A stretch of 41,662 bases of DNA from Acidimicrobiia bacterium (GTDB lineage Bacteria > Actinomycetota > Acidimicrobiia > Acidimicrobiales > Acidimicrobilacustridaceae). The stretch is taken from assembly GCA_020832495.1 (NCBI GenBank), contig JAFIEP010000093.1, forward strand, positions 1 through 41,662, written 5' to 3'. Positions 16,229 to 24,013 of this stretch are shown piece after piece. A program made the position numbers and the translations under genes. Each line of letters opens with the position of its first letter. Position 1 is the first letter of the stretch. The notes under the pieces were generated by a model. The model was not told the DNA's origin, did no database searches, and was given only the letters and a program-made list of their open reading frames with translations.

Positions 16229-17268
16229 TCGCCCCCGTGGCTCCGGCACCACCGTGGCGCCGCGTCCGACGGTTGCGCGAAGCGATCACTGCCCTGTCCT
16301 GGTCGGGCGACGGACACCTCCTGGCTGTCGGCTCGGCCCATGGTGAGCTGGAGGTCGTCGCTGGCGACGGCACACCGCTGGGGGCCCTCTGCACCAGCCG
16401 CCACCTCGGCGTGGCCACCACCGTGCTGGCCTGGCATCCACGGCGTCGCGAACTGGTCGCCGGCGGCGGCGACGGTTCGCTGGTGTGGTGGCAGGCAGCG
16501 CGGGACTCGGTCCACCACATCGCCCACCGCCAGTGGGTGACGGCGGCACGGTGGCACCCAACCGAGGAGTTGCTGGCCGTCGGGGCCGGCAACGATCTCC
16601 TGATCTACCGCGACCAGTGTCCGGTGGCCGAGGCCCCGTTCGGGGTGGGCAGCATCGGGGCGCTCGTGTGGGCCGTCGGACCGGGCGAGCTGGCCGTGGG
16701 CAACGTCGGGGGCGTCCGCTGGTACGACGTGGCCAGCCTGGCCGACCCGGTTGCGCTCTACCCGGCACCTGGCGCCGTGACCTCGATGTCGCTGTCGCCA
16801 GAGGGCGATCGGCTGGCAGTCGGCGACCTCAGTGGTGAGCTACGCATCGGCGACCTGCGGACTGGCGCAGAGGTCGGGCTGCTGGGCTACCCCGACCGTT
16901 TGCGCCACGTGGCCTGGCAACCCGACGGGACCGCCGTCGTGGTCGTGGCGGACGACGAGGTCGGCATCTGGCGGGTCGGGCACGGCATCGAACCACCGGA
17001 TGACCAACCGACGTCGCTGCTGGGAGGATCTGGACGCATTGACTGCCTGGCCGTTCATCCCCGCCGCCAGGTGCTCGCCGTAGGTCACGCCCACGGCGAC
17101 GTCGTTGTGTGGGACCTGGTCGGACACGTGCCACTGGCCGTCCTCAGCGGGCGCGATCCGATCACCGCCGTGGCCTGGTCGGCCGATGGCCGCACCCTGG
17201 CCGCCGGGGTGGCTGACGGGTCGGTGTTGCTCGGCACGCCTCTGACGGGAACCACAGCGCCCCGCTGA
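16225..17268 (+). CDS. WD40-repeat beta-propeller protein, partner of the degenerate COG0523
   Basis: The 347-aa protein consists of about seven WD40-like blades, recognisable from repeats such as [46 protein letters not shown] and LAVHPRRQVLAVGHAHGDVVVWDL. No signal peptide or transmembrane segment is seen, so it is probably cytosolic and acts as a protein-interaction platform. Its GTG start overlaps the upstream stop (GTGA), implying coupled synthesis. A second WD40 protein of nearly the same size follows the intact COG0523 gene in the same way, so the pairing is a conserved module. Molecular partner and metal involvement are inferred. Confidence 0.85.
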   Translation: MIAPVAPAPPWRRVRRLREAITALSWSGDGHLLAVGSAHGELEVVAGDGTPLGALCTSRHLGVATTVLAWHPRRRELVAGGGDGSLVWWQAARDSVHHIAHRQWVTAARWHPTEELLAVGAGNDLLIYRDQCPVAEAPFGVGSIGALVWAVGPGELAVGNVGGVRWYDVASLADPVALYPAPGAVTSMSLSPEGDRLAVGDLSGELRIGDLRTGAEVGLLGYPDRLRHVAWQPDGTAVVVVADDEVGIWRVGHGIEPPDDQPTSLLGGSGRIDCLAVHPRRQVLAVGHAHGDVVVWDLVGHVPLAVLSGRDPITAVAWSADGRTLAAGVADGSVLLGTPLTGTTAPR

Positions 17269-17282
17269 GCGACCATGGAGGT

Positions 17283-18059
17283 GTGAGTGACGATCGCCGG
17301 CCCCCCCGCCGGCCGCGGACCATCCGAGCAGGTGCAGCACCGCTGGCCTGTGCCGATGCCCGGGAACTCGTGTCCGCCATGCTCGACGGTGAGGCCGACC
17401 CGGCCGAGCAAGCCGAGCTCGAGCGCCACCTCGGGCACTGTGATCGTTGCGCCCAGTGGCAGGCCGCGGCCGAGACGCACCACCGGGGCCTCCGGGTCAG
17501 CTTGACCCCACCCGTCCCCGACCTGGCCGACACGATCGTGGTCCGGGTGACGGGCGAACACCGTCGAGACCCGAGCCCCGACCGCCGCACGGCACGTCGG
17601 AGCGTCCGGACCGCGCTTGCCGGAGCGGCCGCTCTCGTGCTCGTCGGGCTGCTCGCCAGTGTGGTCAACGCCGGGCTCAGCCGCTCCGAGCCTCCCCCCA
17701 CCCTGGCCATCGGCAGCGCTGCGGTGGAACTGGCCCAACAATCCACTCACGCCGTGGCCACGGTCACGATCATCAACGGCGGGGGGCCCGACCGGCTCCT
17801 CGGTGCCCGCTCCCCCGCCGCAGGCACCACCCACCTGCACGGGTTCGCCGTGACCGACGGAGGGCTCGTCGTCATGGCGAACCACGACGCCCACCCGGTC
17901 CCGTCGGAATCGACCGTGGTGCTGCGCGCCGACGGTGCCCACGTGATGCTGGCCGATCTCGATCCGACCCTCTCACCGGGCGACGAGGTCGACCTGGTGT
18001 TGGTCTTCGAACGTGCCGGCCCACAGCCGGTGCGGGCCCAGGTGGTCCCGGCCTCATAG
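17283..18059 (+). CDS. Anti-sigma zinc-finger / transmembrane / PCuAC copper-chaperone fusion
   Basis: The 258-aa protein joins three parts. Residues 20-60 form a zinc-binding anti-sigma domain (ZAS/zf-HC2) with C23 and the H49-x3-C53-x2-C56 motif. One transmembrane helix (about 107-132) follows. Residues 140-255 are a PCu(A)C domain, the periplasmic Cu(I) chaperone family, with its motif preserved: H186-x11-M198-x21-H220-x-M222. Cytosolic finger and external metal domain on one chain suggest a metal-responsive transmembrane anti-sigma factor, but no sigma gene is adjacent. The GTG start at 17283 is close behind GGAGG, so the exact start is uncertain. It lies 14 bp after the WD40 stop, in the rpmB operon. 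Confidence 0.8.
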   Translation: MSDDRRPPRRPRTIRAGAAPLACADARELVSAMLDGEADPAEQAELERHLGHCDRCAQWQAAAETHHRGLRVSLTPPVPDLADTIVVRVTGEHRRDPSPDRRTARRSVRTALAGAAALVLVGLLASVVNAGLSRSEPPPTLAIGSAAVELAQQSTHAVATVTIINGGGPDRLLGARSPAAGTTHLHGFAVTDGGLVVMANHDAHPVPSESTVVLRADGAHVMLADLDPTLSPGDEVDLVLVFERAGPQPVRAQVVPAS

Positions 18060-18072
18060 GCCACCCGGCACC

Positions 18073-18291
18073 TCAGCCGACCGATGCGAAGCCCACCGCC
18101 GCGTCCATGAGCGCCGCCCCCACGGCCACACCAGGTGTCAGGTTCACCCGGTGGCATGGATCGATGCGAGCCCGCCGGCCGTTCGAGAACTCGATGCGGA
18201 CGGTGCCGTCGAGGTCGAGGACCAGGACGTGGCTCACCTGGCCCGTGCAGTCCAACAGGTCCGTTCGTCGCAGGTACTGATCGAGCTCCAT
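18073..18291 (-). CDS. Small hypothetical protein divergent from rpmE2
   Basis: The 72-aa product ([18 protein letters not shown]...) is not recognised. It contains two cysteines (C15 and C46, the latter in DPCHRVN), a beta-rich middle and an Ala/Gly/Val C terminus. It is likely real because GGAGGG sits 5 nt before the ATG at 18289-18291. Its start faces the Zur-like box at 18409 across 118 bp, so it could be co-regulated with the rpmE2 operon. It ends 13 bp from the convergent anti-sigma/PCuAC gene. Confidence 0.6.
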   Translation of the reverse strand: MELDQYLRRTDLLDCTGQVSHVLVLDLDGTVRIEFSNGRRARIDPCHRVNLTPGVAVGAALMDAAVGFASVG

Positions 18292-18408
18292 TGCGGCCCT
18301 CCGGGGTGATGACGGCGGTGGTCACCCACCGCCAGGCGAAGTCTGCCCGAGCCGAGCCGGCCTCGCACCCGTTGGGCTGGTCGGCCACTCGACCCTGTGC
18401 CAGTCTAG

Positions 18409-18423
18409 TAAGAGTTGTTCTCA
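18409..18423. promoter_or_regulatory. Zur-like operator before rpmE2
   Basis: The box reads TAAGAGTTGTTCTCA; on the other strand it is TGAGAACAACTCTTA, the same form as the znuA and rpmB boxes. It lies 39 bp before the rpmE2 ATG. TGATAC (18432-18437) just downstream is a plausible -10 element. Confidence 0.72.
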
Positions 18424-18461
18424 TTCCTGTTCTGATACTCACCCCGCCGACGGAGGCACCC

Positions 18462-18746
18462 ATGCGTTCCGGCATTCACCCTGAGTACCGCCGAGTGGTC
18501 TTCACCGACACCAGCAGCGGCACCTCGTTCCTCACGCGCTCCACGGTCCACACCACCGACACCATCGAGTGGGAGGACGGATGCACCTATCCGCTGGTGA
18601 AGGTTGAGATCTCCTCGGCGAGCCACCCGTTCTTCACCGGCCAGATGAAGATCGTCGACACCGCCGGACGGGTCGAGCGCTTCGAGAAGCGCTACGGCCG
18701 ACGCCGGCGGGCCGGCACCGCGACCGCTGACGGAACCGCATCGTGA
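18462..18746 (+). CDS. rpmE2: Ribosomal protein bL31 type B, zinc-free
   Basis: The 94-aa protein is type B L31 ([20 protein letters not shown]..., then [11 protein letters not shown] near 52-62 and the RFEKRYGRR tail). It lacks the CxxC zinc motif of type A L31. Zur controls the same switch in other actinobacteria. GGAGG lies 6 nt before the ATG. The last codons run Ala/Thr-rich past the usual end, and the stop overlaps the next gene by GTGA. Confidence 0.95.
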   Translation: MRSGIHPEYRRVVFTDTSSGTSFLTRSTVHTTDTIEWEDGCTYPLVKVEISSASHPFFTGQMKIVDTAGRVERFEKRYGRRRRAGTATADGTAS

Positions 18747-19753
18747 CGACCGGGACGATCGACCCCGAAGCCACCACCGACGATCGCGTCCCGGTGACCG
18801 TGCTCACCGGGTTCCTGGGCTCGGGCAAGACCACCATGGTCAACTACGTGCTCCGCGAGCAGCACGGCAAGCGGATCGCCGTGATCGAGAACGAGTTCGG
18901 GGAGATCGGCATCGATGACGCCTTGGTGCTCGACGCCGAGGAAGAGATCTTCGAGATGAACAACGGCTGCATCTGCTGCACGGTGCGCGGTGATCTCATC
19001 CGCATCCTCGGCAACCTGTTGCGCCGCCGCGATCGCTTCGACCACATCCTCATCGAGACCACCGGGTTGGCCGATCCGGCACCGGTGGCCCAGACCTTTT
19101 TCGTCGACGACGAACTGGCCGCCCGGGTTCGTCTCGACGCCATCGTGACCCTGGTCGACGCCAAGCACGTGGTGGCACACCTCGACGAGGTCAAGCCCGA
19201 CGGCGTCGAGAACGAGGCGGTCGAGCAGGTGGCCTTCGCCGACCGTCTGGTGCTCACCAAGACCGATCTCGTCGACGACGACACCGTGCGCTCGGTGGTG
19301 GAACGGCTGCGGTCCATCAACGCCGTGGCCGACATCACCACCGCCACCAAGGGTGTCGTCGACCTCGACGCCGTGCTCGACGTGGGGGCGTTCGACCTCG
19401 AGCGAGCCATTGATCTCGACCCGGCCTTCCTCACCGACACCGATCACCAGCACGACGAGACGGTCACCTCGGTGGGGATCGAGGTCACCGGCGAACTCGA
19501 CGGACCCAAGCTCAACGAGTGGCTCGGCCACCTGTTGTCCACCAAGGGTGTCGACATCTTCCGCAGCAAGGGCATCCTGGCCATCGCCGGCGAGGACGTG
19601 CGCCACGTCTTCCAGGGCGTCCACATGCTCTTCGACAGCGAACCGGGGCAGCCGTGGGCTCCAGAGGAGCAACGAACCAGCCGCATGGTCTTCATCGGCC
19701 GCAACCTCGACCGCCACGAACTCACCACCTCGTTGCAGGCGTGCCTGGCGTGA
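18743..19753 (+). CDS. COG0523 G3E-family GTPase, putative zinc metallochaperone (ZigA/YciC-like)
   Basis: The 336-aa protein has every expected motif: P-loop GFLGSGKT (23-30), metal site CICC (76-79), ETTGLADP (105-112) and base-recognition TKTD (172-175). The CobW C-terminal domain spans about 230-335. Only a short histidine patch (TDHQHDE) replaces the long His stretch of some relatives. Zur-regulated COG0523 proteins use GTP to deliver zinc to client enzymes when the metal is scarce; the client here is unknown. It is coupled to rpmE2 upstream and to a WD40 gene downstream by GTGA overlaps. Placement behind the 18409 box supports the zinc subclass over cobalamin or nitrile-hydratase subclasses. 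Confidence 0.92.
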   Translation: MTTGTIDPEATTDDRVPVTVLTGFLGSGKTTMVNYVLREQHGKRIAVIENEFGEIGIDDALVLDAEEEIFEMNNGCICCTVRGDLIRILGNLLRRRDRFDHILIETTGLADPAPVAQTFFVDDELAARVRLDAIVTLVDAKHVVAHLDEVKPDGVENEAVEQVAFADRLVLTKTDLVDDDTVRSVVERLRSINAVADITTATKGVVDLDAVLDVGAFDLERAIDLDPAFLTDTDHQHDETVTSVGIEVTGELDGPKLNEWLGHLLSTKGVDIFRSKGILAIAGEDVRHVFQGVHMLFDSEPGQPWAPEEQRTSRMVFIGRNLDRHELTTSLQACLA

Positions 19754-20769
19754 GCACCACGCGCTCGTTGGAGCTGACCCCTCGCTGGTCGACCGCCTTC
19801 GAGGACTACCTGACCGTGGCCCGCTTCGGTCCCGATGGCAGCCGACTGGCCGCCGGGTCACTGAGCGGCGAGGCCGCGCTGCTCGACGCCGAGACCGGTC
19901 ACCGCAGCGCCCTGGCACCCCACGAGATGGGCGTGCTCGACCTTTCGTGGTCCGGCGACGGACATCTGGCCGTGGGTGGCCAGGACAACACCGTGCGTCT
20001 CTACGCCGCGGGCTCGTTGCAACCGGTCACCCTCGAGCTGGACCGGTGGGTGACCTCTGTGGCGTGGTCGCCGAGCGCGCCGCAGGTGGCGGTGGCCTAC
20101 GGACGCTCCCTGGGCGTCGCCCGAGTCGACGGGTCGTCAGCGCTGAGTTTCGACGACCATCCCTCCACCGTGGAGGCGGTCGGCTGGTCCATCGACGGAA
20201 CCCGGGTCGGGGCCGCCTGCTACGGCGGGCTCCACTGGTACCAACCGGCCGAGCCCGAGGCCACCGGCCGTGTGTTCGCCTGGAAGGGCTCGATGTTGAG
20301 TCTCGACGTCGCGCCGGGCGGGCGCTGGGTGGCATCGGGCTGCCAGGACGCCAGTGTGCACGTCTGGCGGCTGTGGAGCGGGGAGGACCTCCAGATGGCC
20401 GGCTACCCGACGAAGATCACCGAGCTGGCCTGGGACCCGACCGGGCGCTACCTGGCGGTGGCCAACCCCGACGAGATCACCCTGTGGGACTTCGCCGGGA
20501 AGGGACCGCAGGGCACCACGCCACTGACCTTGGCCGGCCACGAGGGGTCCATCCACTGCCTGGCCTACTGCCCCAGGACCGGTCTGCTGGCCTCCGGCGG
20601 CGCCGACGGCCTGGTGGCGGTGTGGCAACCCCCGAAGCGGAGCGGACCGGTGGCGGCGTTCGATCACGACGCCGAGGTGGTGTCGCTGCAGTGGCACCCC
20701 GACGGTGGCGCGCTGGTCACCGGGTGCGCCGACGGCACGGTACGGGTCCTCGACGCGACGGCCCACTGA
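19750..20769 (+). CDS. WD40-repeat beta-propeller protein, partner of the canonical COG0523 GTPase
   Basis: The 339-aa protein shows about seven WD40-type blades, for example [50 protein letters not shown] and [24 protein letters not shown]. It is similar in size and phrasing to the WD40 protein at 16225-17268, which argues that both arose with their COG0523 neighbour by duplication. No export signal is visible. The GTG start lies within the GTGA overlap with the GTPase stop. It probably binds the GTPase or a client protein; that role is inferred from coupling, not from a known family function. Confidence 0.87.
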   Translation: MSTTRSLELTPRWSTAFEDYLTVARFGPDGSRLAAGSLSGEAALLDAETGHRSALAPHEMGVLDLSWSGDGHLAVGGQDNTVRLYAAGSLQPVTLELDRWVTSVAWSPSAPQVAVAYGRSLGVARVDGSSALSFDDHPSTVEAVGWSIDGTRVGAACYGGLHWYQPAEPEATGRVFAWKGSMLSLDVAPGGRWVASGCQDASVHVWRLWSGEDLQMAGYPTKITELAWDPTGRYLAVANPDEITLWDFAGKGPQGTTPLTLAGHEGSIHCLAYCPRTGLLASGGADGLVAVWQPPKRSGPVAAFDHDAEVVSLQWHPDGGALVTGCADGTVRVLDATAH

Positions 20770-20830
20770 TCGTCGCCGGAGGCTGCGCCTCGTCACCCTC
20801 GCGGGCGGCGGGGTGCGCGAGGCTGGCCAG

Positions 20831-21208
20831 ATGGCCACTCCTGACGGACCCATCCACTCCATCTCGGCGGTGACCCTGGCGGTGTCGGACATGGCGCGCT
20901 CGGTGGCGTTCTACCGTCAGGCCGGCTTCACCGTCGCCGCCGGCGGGGCCGACGCCGCCTTCACCAGCCTCCGCGCCGGCGACGACGGCTACCTGAACCT
21001 CCAACTCGACCCGGCCCACGCCCCGATCGCTGCCATCTGGGGTCGCGTCATCATCTGGGTGGACGACGTGGACGCCACCTACGAGCGGGTGACCCGGGCC
21101 GGGGCCACACCGTCCACCGCACCGGCCGACGCGCCGTGGGGTGAACGCTACTTCCACGTCTGCGACCCCGACGGACACGAACTCAGCTTCGCCCGCCCGC
21201 TCGGGTGA
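20831..21208 (+). CDS. VOC/glyoxalase-superfamily protein
   Basis: The 125-aa single-domain protein has two beta-alpha-beta-beta-beta modules of the vicinal oxygen chelate fold. It starts with VTLAVSDMARSVAFYRQAGF and ends YFHVCDPDGHELSFARPLG. The usual glyoxalase metal residues are only partly evident (E117-type acid in GHELSF), so a binding or antibiotic-sequestering role is as possible as an enzymatic one. It lies 61 bp after the WD40 gene and could be the last gene of the rpmE2 operon; a small GAGGC/GCCTC hairpin (20779-20791) sits in the gap. Confidence 0.75.
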   Translation: MATPDGPIHSISAVTLAVSDMARSVAFYRQAGFTVAAGGADAAFTSLRAGDDGYLNLQLDPAHAPIAAIWGRVIIWVDDVDATYERVTRAGATPSTAPADAPWGERYFHVCDPDGHELSFARPLG

Positions 21209-21241
21209 CCCGCCACTCACCGGCGGACCACCGACCCCCGA

Positions 21242-21538
21242 TCAGCGCTCGTCGTAGTGCCCGTCATGGGGGCAGTGCAGGTGACCGTCGTGGAGGTAGT
21301 CGACGTGGTCGCCGTGGCGGACCGTCTCGTGACCGCAGTCGGGACCGTGCACGTGGTCGTGACCGTCGTGGACCACGTGGTGAGCGGCGTCGCACTCGTC
21401 CCAGTGGCCTTCGTGGGAACGGTGCACGTGGCCCTCGTGGAGGTAGTCGGTGTGGTCTTCGTGGTCGACGGCCACGTGACCGCAGTCGGGACCGTGGACG
21501 TGGTCGTGGGGAGCGTGGGTGACACAGGTGGTGGACAT
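21242..21538 (-). CDS. Histidine-rich duplicated metal-binding protein
   Basis: The 98-aa protein contains about 26 histidines and five cysteines. It is two copies of a 49-residue unit: HDHVHGPDCGH occurs at 11-21 and again at 60-70, each followed by a DYLHxGHxH segment. It should bind several zinc (or nickel/copper) ions and may buffer or store them. GAGGAGG precedes the ATG by 4 nt. It is the second gene after a SmtB-like zinc repressor, 9 bp away, so it would be induced by excess metal, opposite in sense to the Zur-type units nearby. Confidence 0.85.
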   Translation of the reverse strand: MSTTCVTHAPHDHVHGPDCGHVAVDHEDHTDYLHEGHVHRSHEGHWDECDAAHHVVHDGHDHVHGPDCGHETVRHGDHVDYLHDGHLHCPHDGHYDER

Positions 21539-21547
21539 GGCGCCTCC

Positions 21548-21931
21548 TCAGGCGGGATGGGTCAGCGGATGGTCGGTGGTTGGGGAGTCGGTCGTCGGGG
21601 GGTCGGTCGGAGCGCTGGCGAGGGGGTCTGCCACGTGGAGTTCGGCGGCATGGTCCAACGCGTCCTCCACGATGTGGCTCACGTGATGGTCGGCCAAGGC
21701 GTAGACCACTTCGCGACCCCGCCGCTCGCCAGTGAGTAGTCGTGCGGCCCGCAGCACCCTGAGGTGCTGGGAGACCAGCGGTTGGGCCACACCGAGCACG
21801 TCCACCAGCTCGTGGACGCAGCGAGGCGACGTACGGAGCGCGTCGACGATGGCCAGCCGCACCGGGTTGGCCAGCGCCTTGAACAGCGCTGCCGTTTCCC
21901 GAAGATGGGCGTCAGCCACCGGGTCGCTCAT
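21548..21931 (-). CDS. ArsR/SmtB-family zinc-type repressor
   Basis: The 127-aa winged-helix repressor has its recognition helix in AQPLVSQHLRVLRAARLL (49-66). The alpha5 metal site of SmtB is fully conserved in residue type and spacing: D81, H83, H94 and E97 (DHHVSHIVEDALDHAAE) match D104/H106/H117/E120 of SmtB. CVHEL (C38) matches the alpha3N cysteine region. Residues 100-127 form a Pro/Thr/Asp tail. The ATG at 21931 is preferred because promoter elements place transcription start on it; an ATG at 21955 would lie inside the promoter. Zinc binding should release DNA and induce this operon with the His-rich protein. Confidence 0.9.
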   Translation of the reverse strand: MSDPVADAHLRETAALFKALANPVRLAIVDALRTSPRCVHELVDVLGVAQPLVSQHLRVLRAARLLTGERRGREVVYALADHHVSHIVEDALDHAAELHVADPLASAPTDPPTTDSPTTDHPLTHPA

Positions 21932-21966
21932 ATCGTCATATTGCAATGTCTGCATATATTAGTCAA
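21932..21966 (-). promoter_or_regulatory. Leaderless promoter and AT-rich operator region of the arsR operon
   Basis: On the minus strand TTGACT (21966-21961) and CAATAT (21943-21938) are 17 bp apart, and the latter is 6 nt from the ATG at 21931, the classic leaderless layout. The region is unusually AT-rich for this genome and carries repeated CATAT units (21929-21933, 21937-21941, 21953-21957), likely the ArsR binding site. Confidence 0.6.
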
Positions 21967-22038
21967 GGGCCCGCCCCCGGCACCCGGTGTCGTCCACCGC
22001 CGCCCCAAGATCCCGGCCGCCCACAAACGCCGAGCGAG

Positions 22039-22962
22039 CTAGAGCGAGCCCCGGTCGAAGAAGCGTGGCCAGTTGGCCTGTGACTCGCTGCCGTCGGCCA
22101 CGATGGCGGCGCCGTTGACGAAGCGTCCACCGGGCGAGGCCAGGAACAGGATGACCGACACGCACTCGGCCACCGTGCCCATCCGACGCATCGGTCCTGT
22201 CGCCTCGGCCTCGACCGCCCAGGACTCCTTGTCGAACCCGAGCTTGCCGACCTCGTTCTCCTGCATGCCTTCGGTGTCGATGGTGCCTGGCGCCAGGGCG
22301 TTGATGGTGACACCGTGGTACCCCAGGTACGGCGCCATGGTGTGGGTGAGGTTCACCACCCCGGCCCGCGCCGCGCCGGAGTGCACGAACCAGGGAGCAC
22401 CCCGGGTGAACGAGAAGATGTGCACCACGTTCACGATGGACCCGCGGCCGGCCCGCGCCATGGGTTCCATGAAGCGGTTCACCATGTTCCAGGTCCCGTT
22501 CAGGTTCAGGTCCACCACCGCCCGCCAGCCATTGTCGGAGATCTGCGACGGGAGCGCCGGGAACTGCCCTCCGGCATTGTTGACCAGCACGTCGACGCGC
22601 CCGAACTGCTCGTAGGCCACGTCACGCAGGCGCTCCACCTCGGCCGGTTCGCGGATGTTGGTCGGCTGGGTCACGCAGGTGCGGCCCAGGGCCTCGACCT
22701 CGGCCCGGGTCTCGGCCAGTGCGTCCTCGGTGCGACCCGCCACGACGACGTCCCCGCCCAGCCGAGCGAAGTCGATCGCCGTCCGCCGACCGATGCCCGA
22801 GCCACCTCCGGTGACGAGGGCCACCTGGCCGGCGAAAAGCCCTGGAGCGAAGACCGTGGTCGCATCGGCCAACCCGGGCGCGGGCGGGCCGGCGGTGCCA
22901 GCGGTGACGGGCGGCTGATTCGAGGCGTCGGCCGACGGTGGGGTGGACCCCTGGGGGTTCAT
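22039..22962 (-). CDS. SDR-family oxidoreductase (2,4-dienoyl-CoA-reductase-like)
   Basis: The 307-aa short-chain dehydrogenase has a Pro/Ala-rich N terminus (1-40), cofactor motif TGGGSGIG (51-58) and NNAGG (128-132). The canonical YxxxK is missing; the position reads H194-S-G-A-A-R199. This resembles 2,4-dienoyl-CoA reductases, which have HAGSAK there, with Lys replaced by Arg. APGTID (about 228-233) is the usual downstream signature. The function may be acyl-CoA or terpenoid-acid metabolism; neighbours give no support. The ATG at 22962 follows AGGAG with 7-nt spacing; an in-frame start at 23019 is less likely. Confidence 0.85.
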   Translation of the reverse strand: MNPQGSTPPSADASNQPPVTAGTAGPPAPGLADATTVFAPGLFAGQVALVTGGGSGIGRRTAIDFARLGGDVVVAGRTEDALAETRAEVEALGRTCVTQPTNIREPAEVERLRDVAYEQFGRVDVLVNNAGGQFPALPSQISDNGWRAVVDLNLNGTWNMVNRFMEPMARAGRGSIVNVVHIFSFTRGAPWFVHSGAARAGVVNLTHTMAPYLGYHGVTINALAPGTIDTEGMQENEVGKLGFDKESWAVEAEATGPMRRMGTVAECVSVILFLASPGGRFVNGAAIVADGSESQANWPRFFDRGSL

Positions 22963-23030
22963 GGACGGCTCCTGTTCGACGATGTTCGTGGCCCCGCACC
23001 CTACGGTGCCCGACGTCACTCACGAGGCCA

Positions 23031-23093
23031 CTATGTTTTTCCGCCTCACTTGTCGGTGCGAGTGAGCCCCACCCAGTGACGCGAGGAGCAGCC
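23031..23093 (+). promoter_or_regulatory. Upstream element of SLH/collagen-like gene 1, duplicated at 23951-24013
   Basis: The 63 bp before the first gene and the 63 bp before the second (23951-24013) are clearly homologous. Both contain TATGTT/TATGGT (a -10 candidate), ccgcctcact, gtgcg(a/g)gtgag and gcgaggag(c/t)agcc before ATG. Their conservation suggests that promoter and leader were duplicated with the gene and are still functional. Confidence 0.6.
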
Positions 23094-23879
23094 ATGACGA
23101 GCAACGACCGAGATGCCGAACAGGCGACCGAGACACCACGGGATCACCAAGGACTCGCCGAGCGGCAGGATCGCACCGACCAGGGGCAAGTCGCACGCCG
23201 TCGCCCCTTCGGCGTCACCGCGCTCGTGGTGGTCACCGCCGTGCTGTCCGCCACCATCGGCTCGGCGGTGGCATCGCACACCTTCCCCGACGTCCCCGAC
23301 ACCAACCCCTTCCACGACGACATCGACTGGATGGCCGACGCCGGCATCACCGGCGGCTTCGCTGACGGCACGTTCCGGCCGACCGACAACGTCAGCCGAC
23401 AGGCCATGGCCGCCTTCATGCGCCGCCTGGCTGGACAGGCCGACGGCGTGGCGCCCATGGTCGACGCCGCCACCGTCGAGGGCTTCACCGCCGCCGAACT
23501 CCAGGGCCAACAGGGACCTGCCGGGCCCCAAGGCGAGCCAGGACCAGCCGGACCGGAGGGACCGCAGGGCCCGCCCGCCACGCTGGATCTGTGGGCAGTG
23601 GTGAACGCCGACGGCACGCTGGCGCGCGGTGCCAGCGGCGTCGTGTCGGCCAGTGCTGTGAATGCGAGCGCCGGCTTCTACGAGGTCACCTTCGACCGCG
23701 ACATCTCGAACTGCGCCTACGTGGTACAGACCGGCCTCCCGAGCGCAGATGCCAACCCCCAGCCTGCGTTCGCTGGCGCTGCCCCGCGCAGCGGCAACCC
23801 CAACGGGGTGTTCGTCAGCACGCAGAACGCGGCCGGAACCGATGCCCCCTTCGCCTACCACCTGCTGGTGGCCTGCTGA
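23094..23879 (+). CDS. Membrane-anchored SLH-domain protein with short collagen-like stretch (copy 1)
   Basis: The 261-aa protein starts with a charged cytosolic tail (1-38) and one transmembrane/signal-anchor helix (about 40-61). An S-layer-homology-like domain follows (about 62-118; [35 protein letters not shown]). A short Gly-X-Y run (about 139-160) leads to a beta-rich C-terminal domain with two cysteines (C204 and the terminal C261). SLH domains usually bind cell-wall polymers, so it is probably a surface protein. Copy 2 lies 134 bp downstream; they are near-identical up to the collagen part and diverge after it. GCGAGGAG precedes the ATG. Confidence 0.85.
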   Translation: MTSNDRDAEQATETPRDHQGLAERQDRTDQGQVARRRPFGVTALVVVTAVLSATIGSAVASHTFPDVPDTNPFHDDIDWMADAGITGGFADGTFRPTDNVSRQAMAAFMRRLAGQADGVAPMVDAATVEGFTAAELQGQQGPAGPQGEPGPAGPEGPQGPPATLDLWAVVNADGTLARGASGVVSASAVNASAGFYEVTFDRDISNCAYVVQTGLPSADANPQPAFAGAAPRSGNPNGVFVSTQNAAGTDAPFAYHLLVAC

Positions 23880-24013
23880 CCGGCCGCTCGACCGCGTCCC
23901 GGTGGGACCGCTTTCTCCGCTCCCAGTCGACCACAGCAACCAGGTACCCGGCTATGGTTTGCCGCCTCACTGCTCGGTGCGGGTGAGTCCACCCACCGAC
24001 GCGAGGAGTAGCC

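Noticed and set aside
21257-21739. A Val-rich 160-aa plus-strand frame opposite the His-rich protein
   Set aside because: The valines are the antisense of His/Asp codons (GTGGTC), and the minus-strand gene has a strong ribosome site and family-like repeats.
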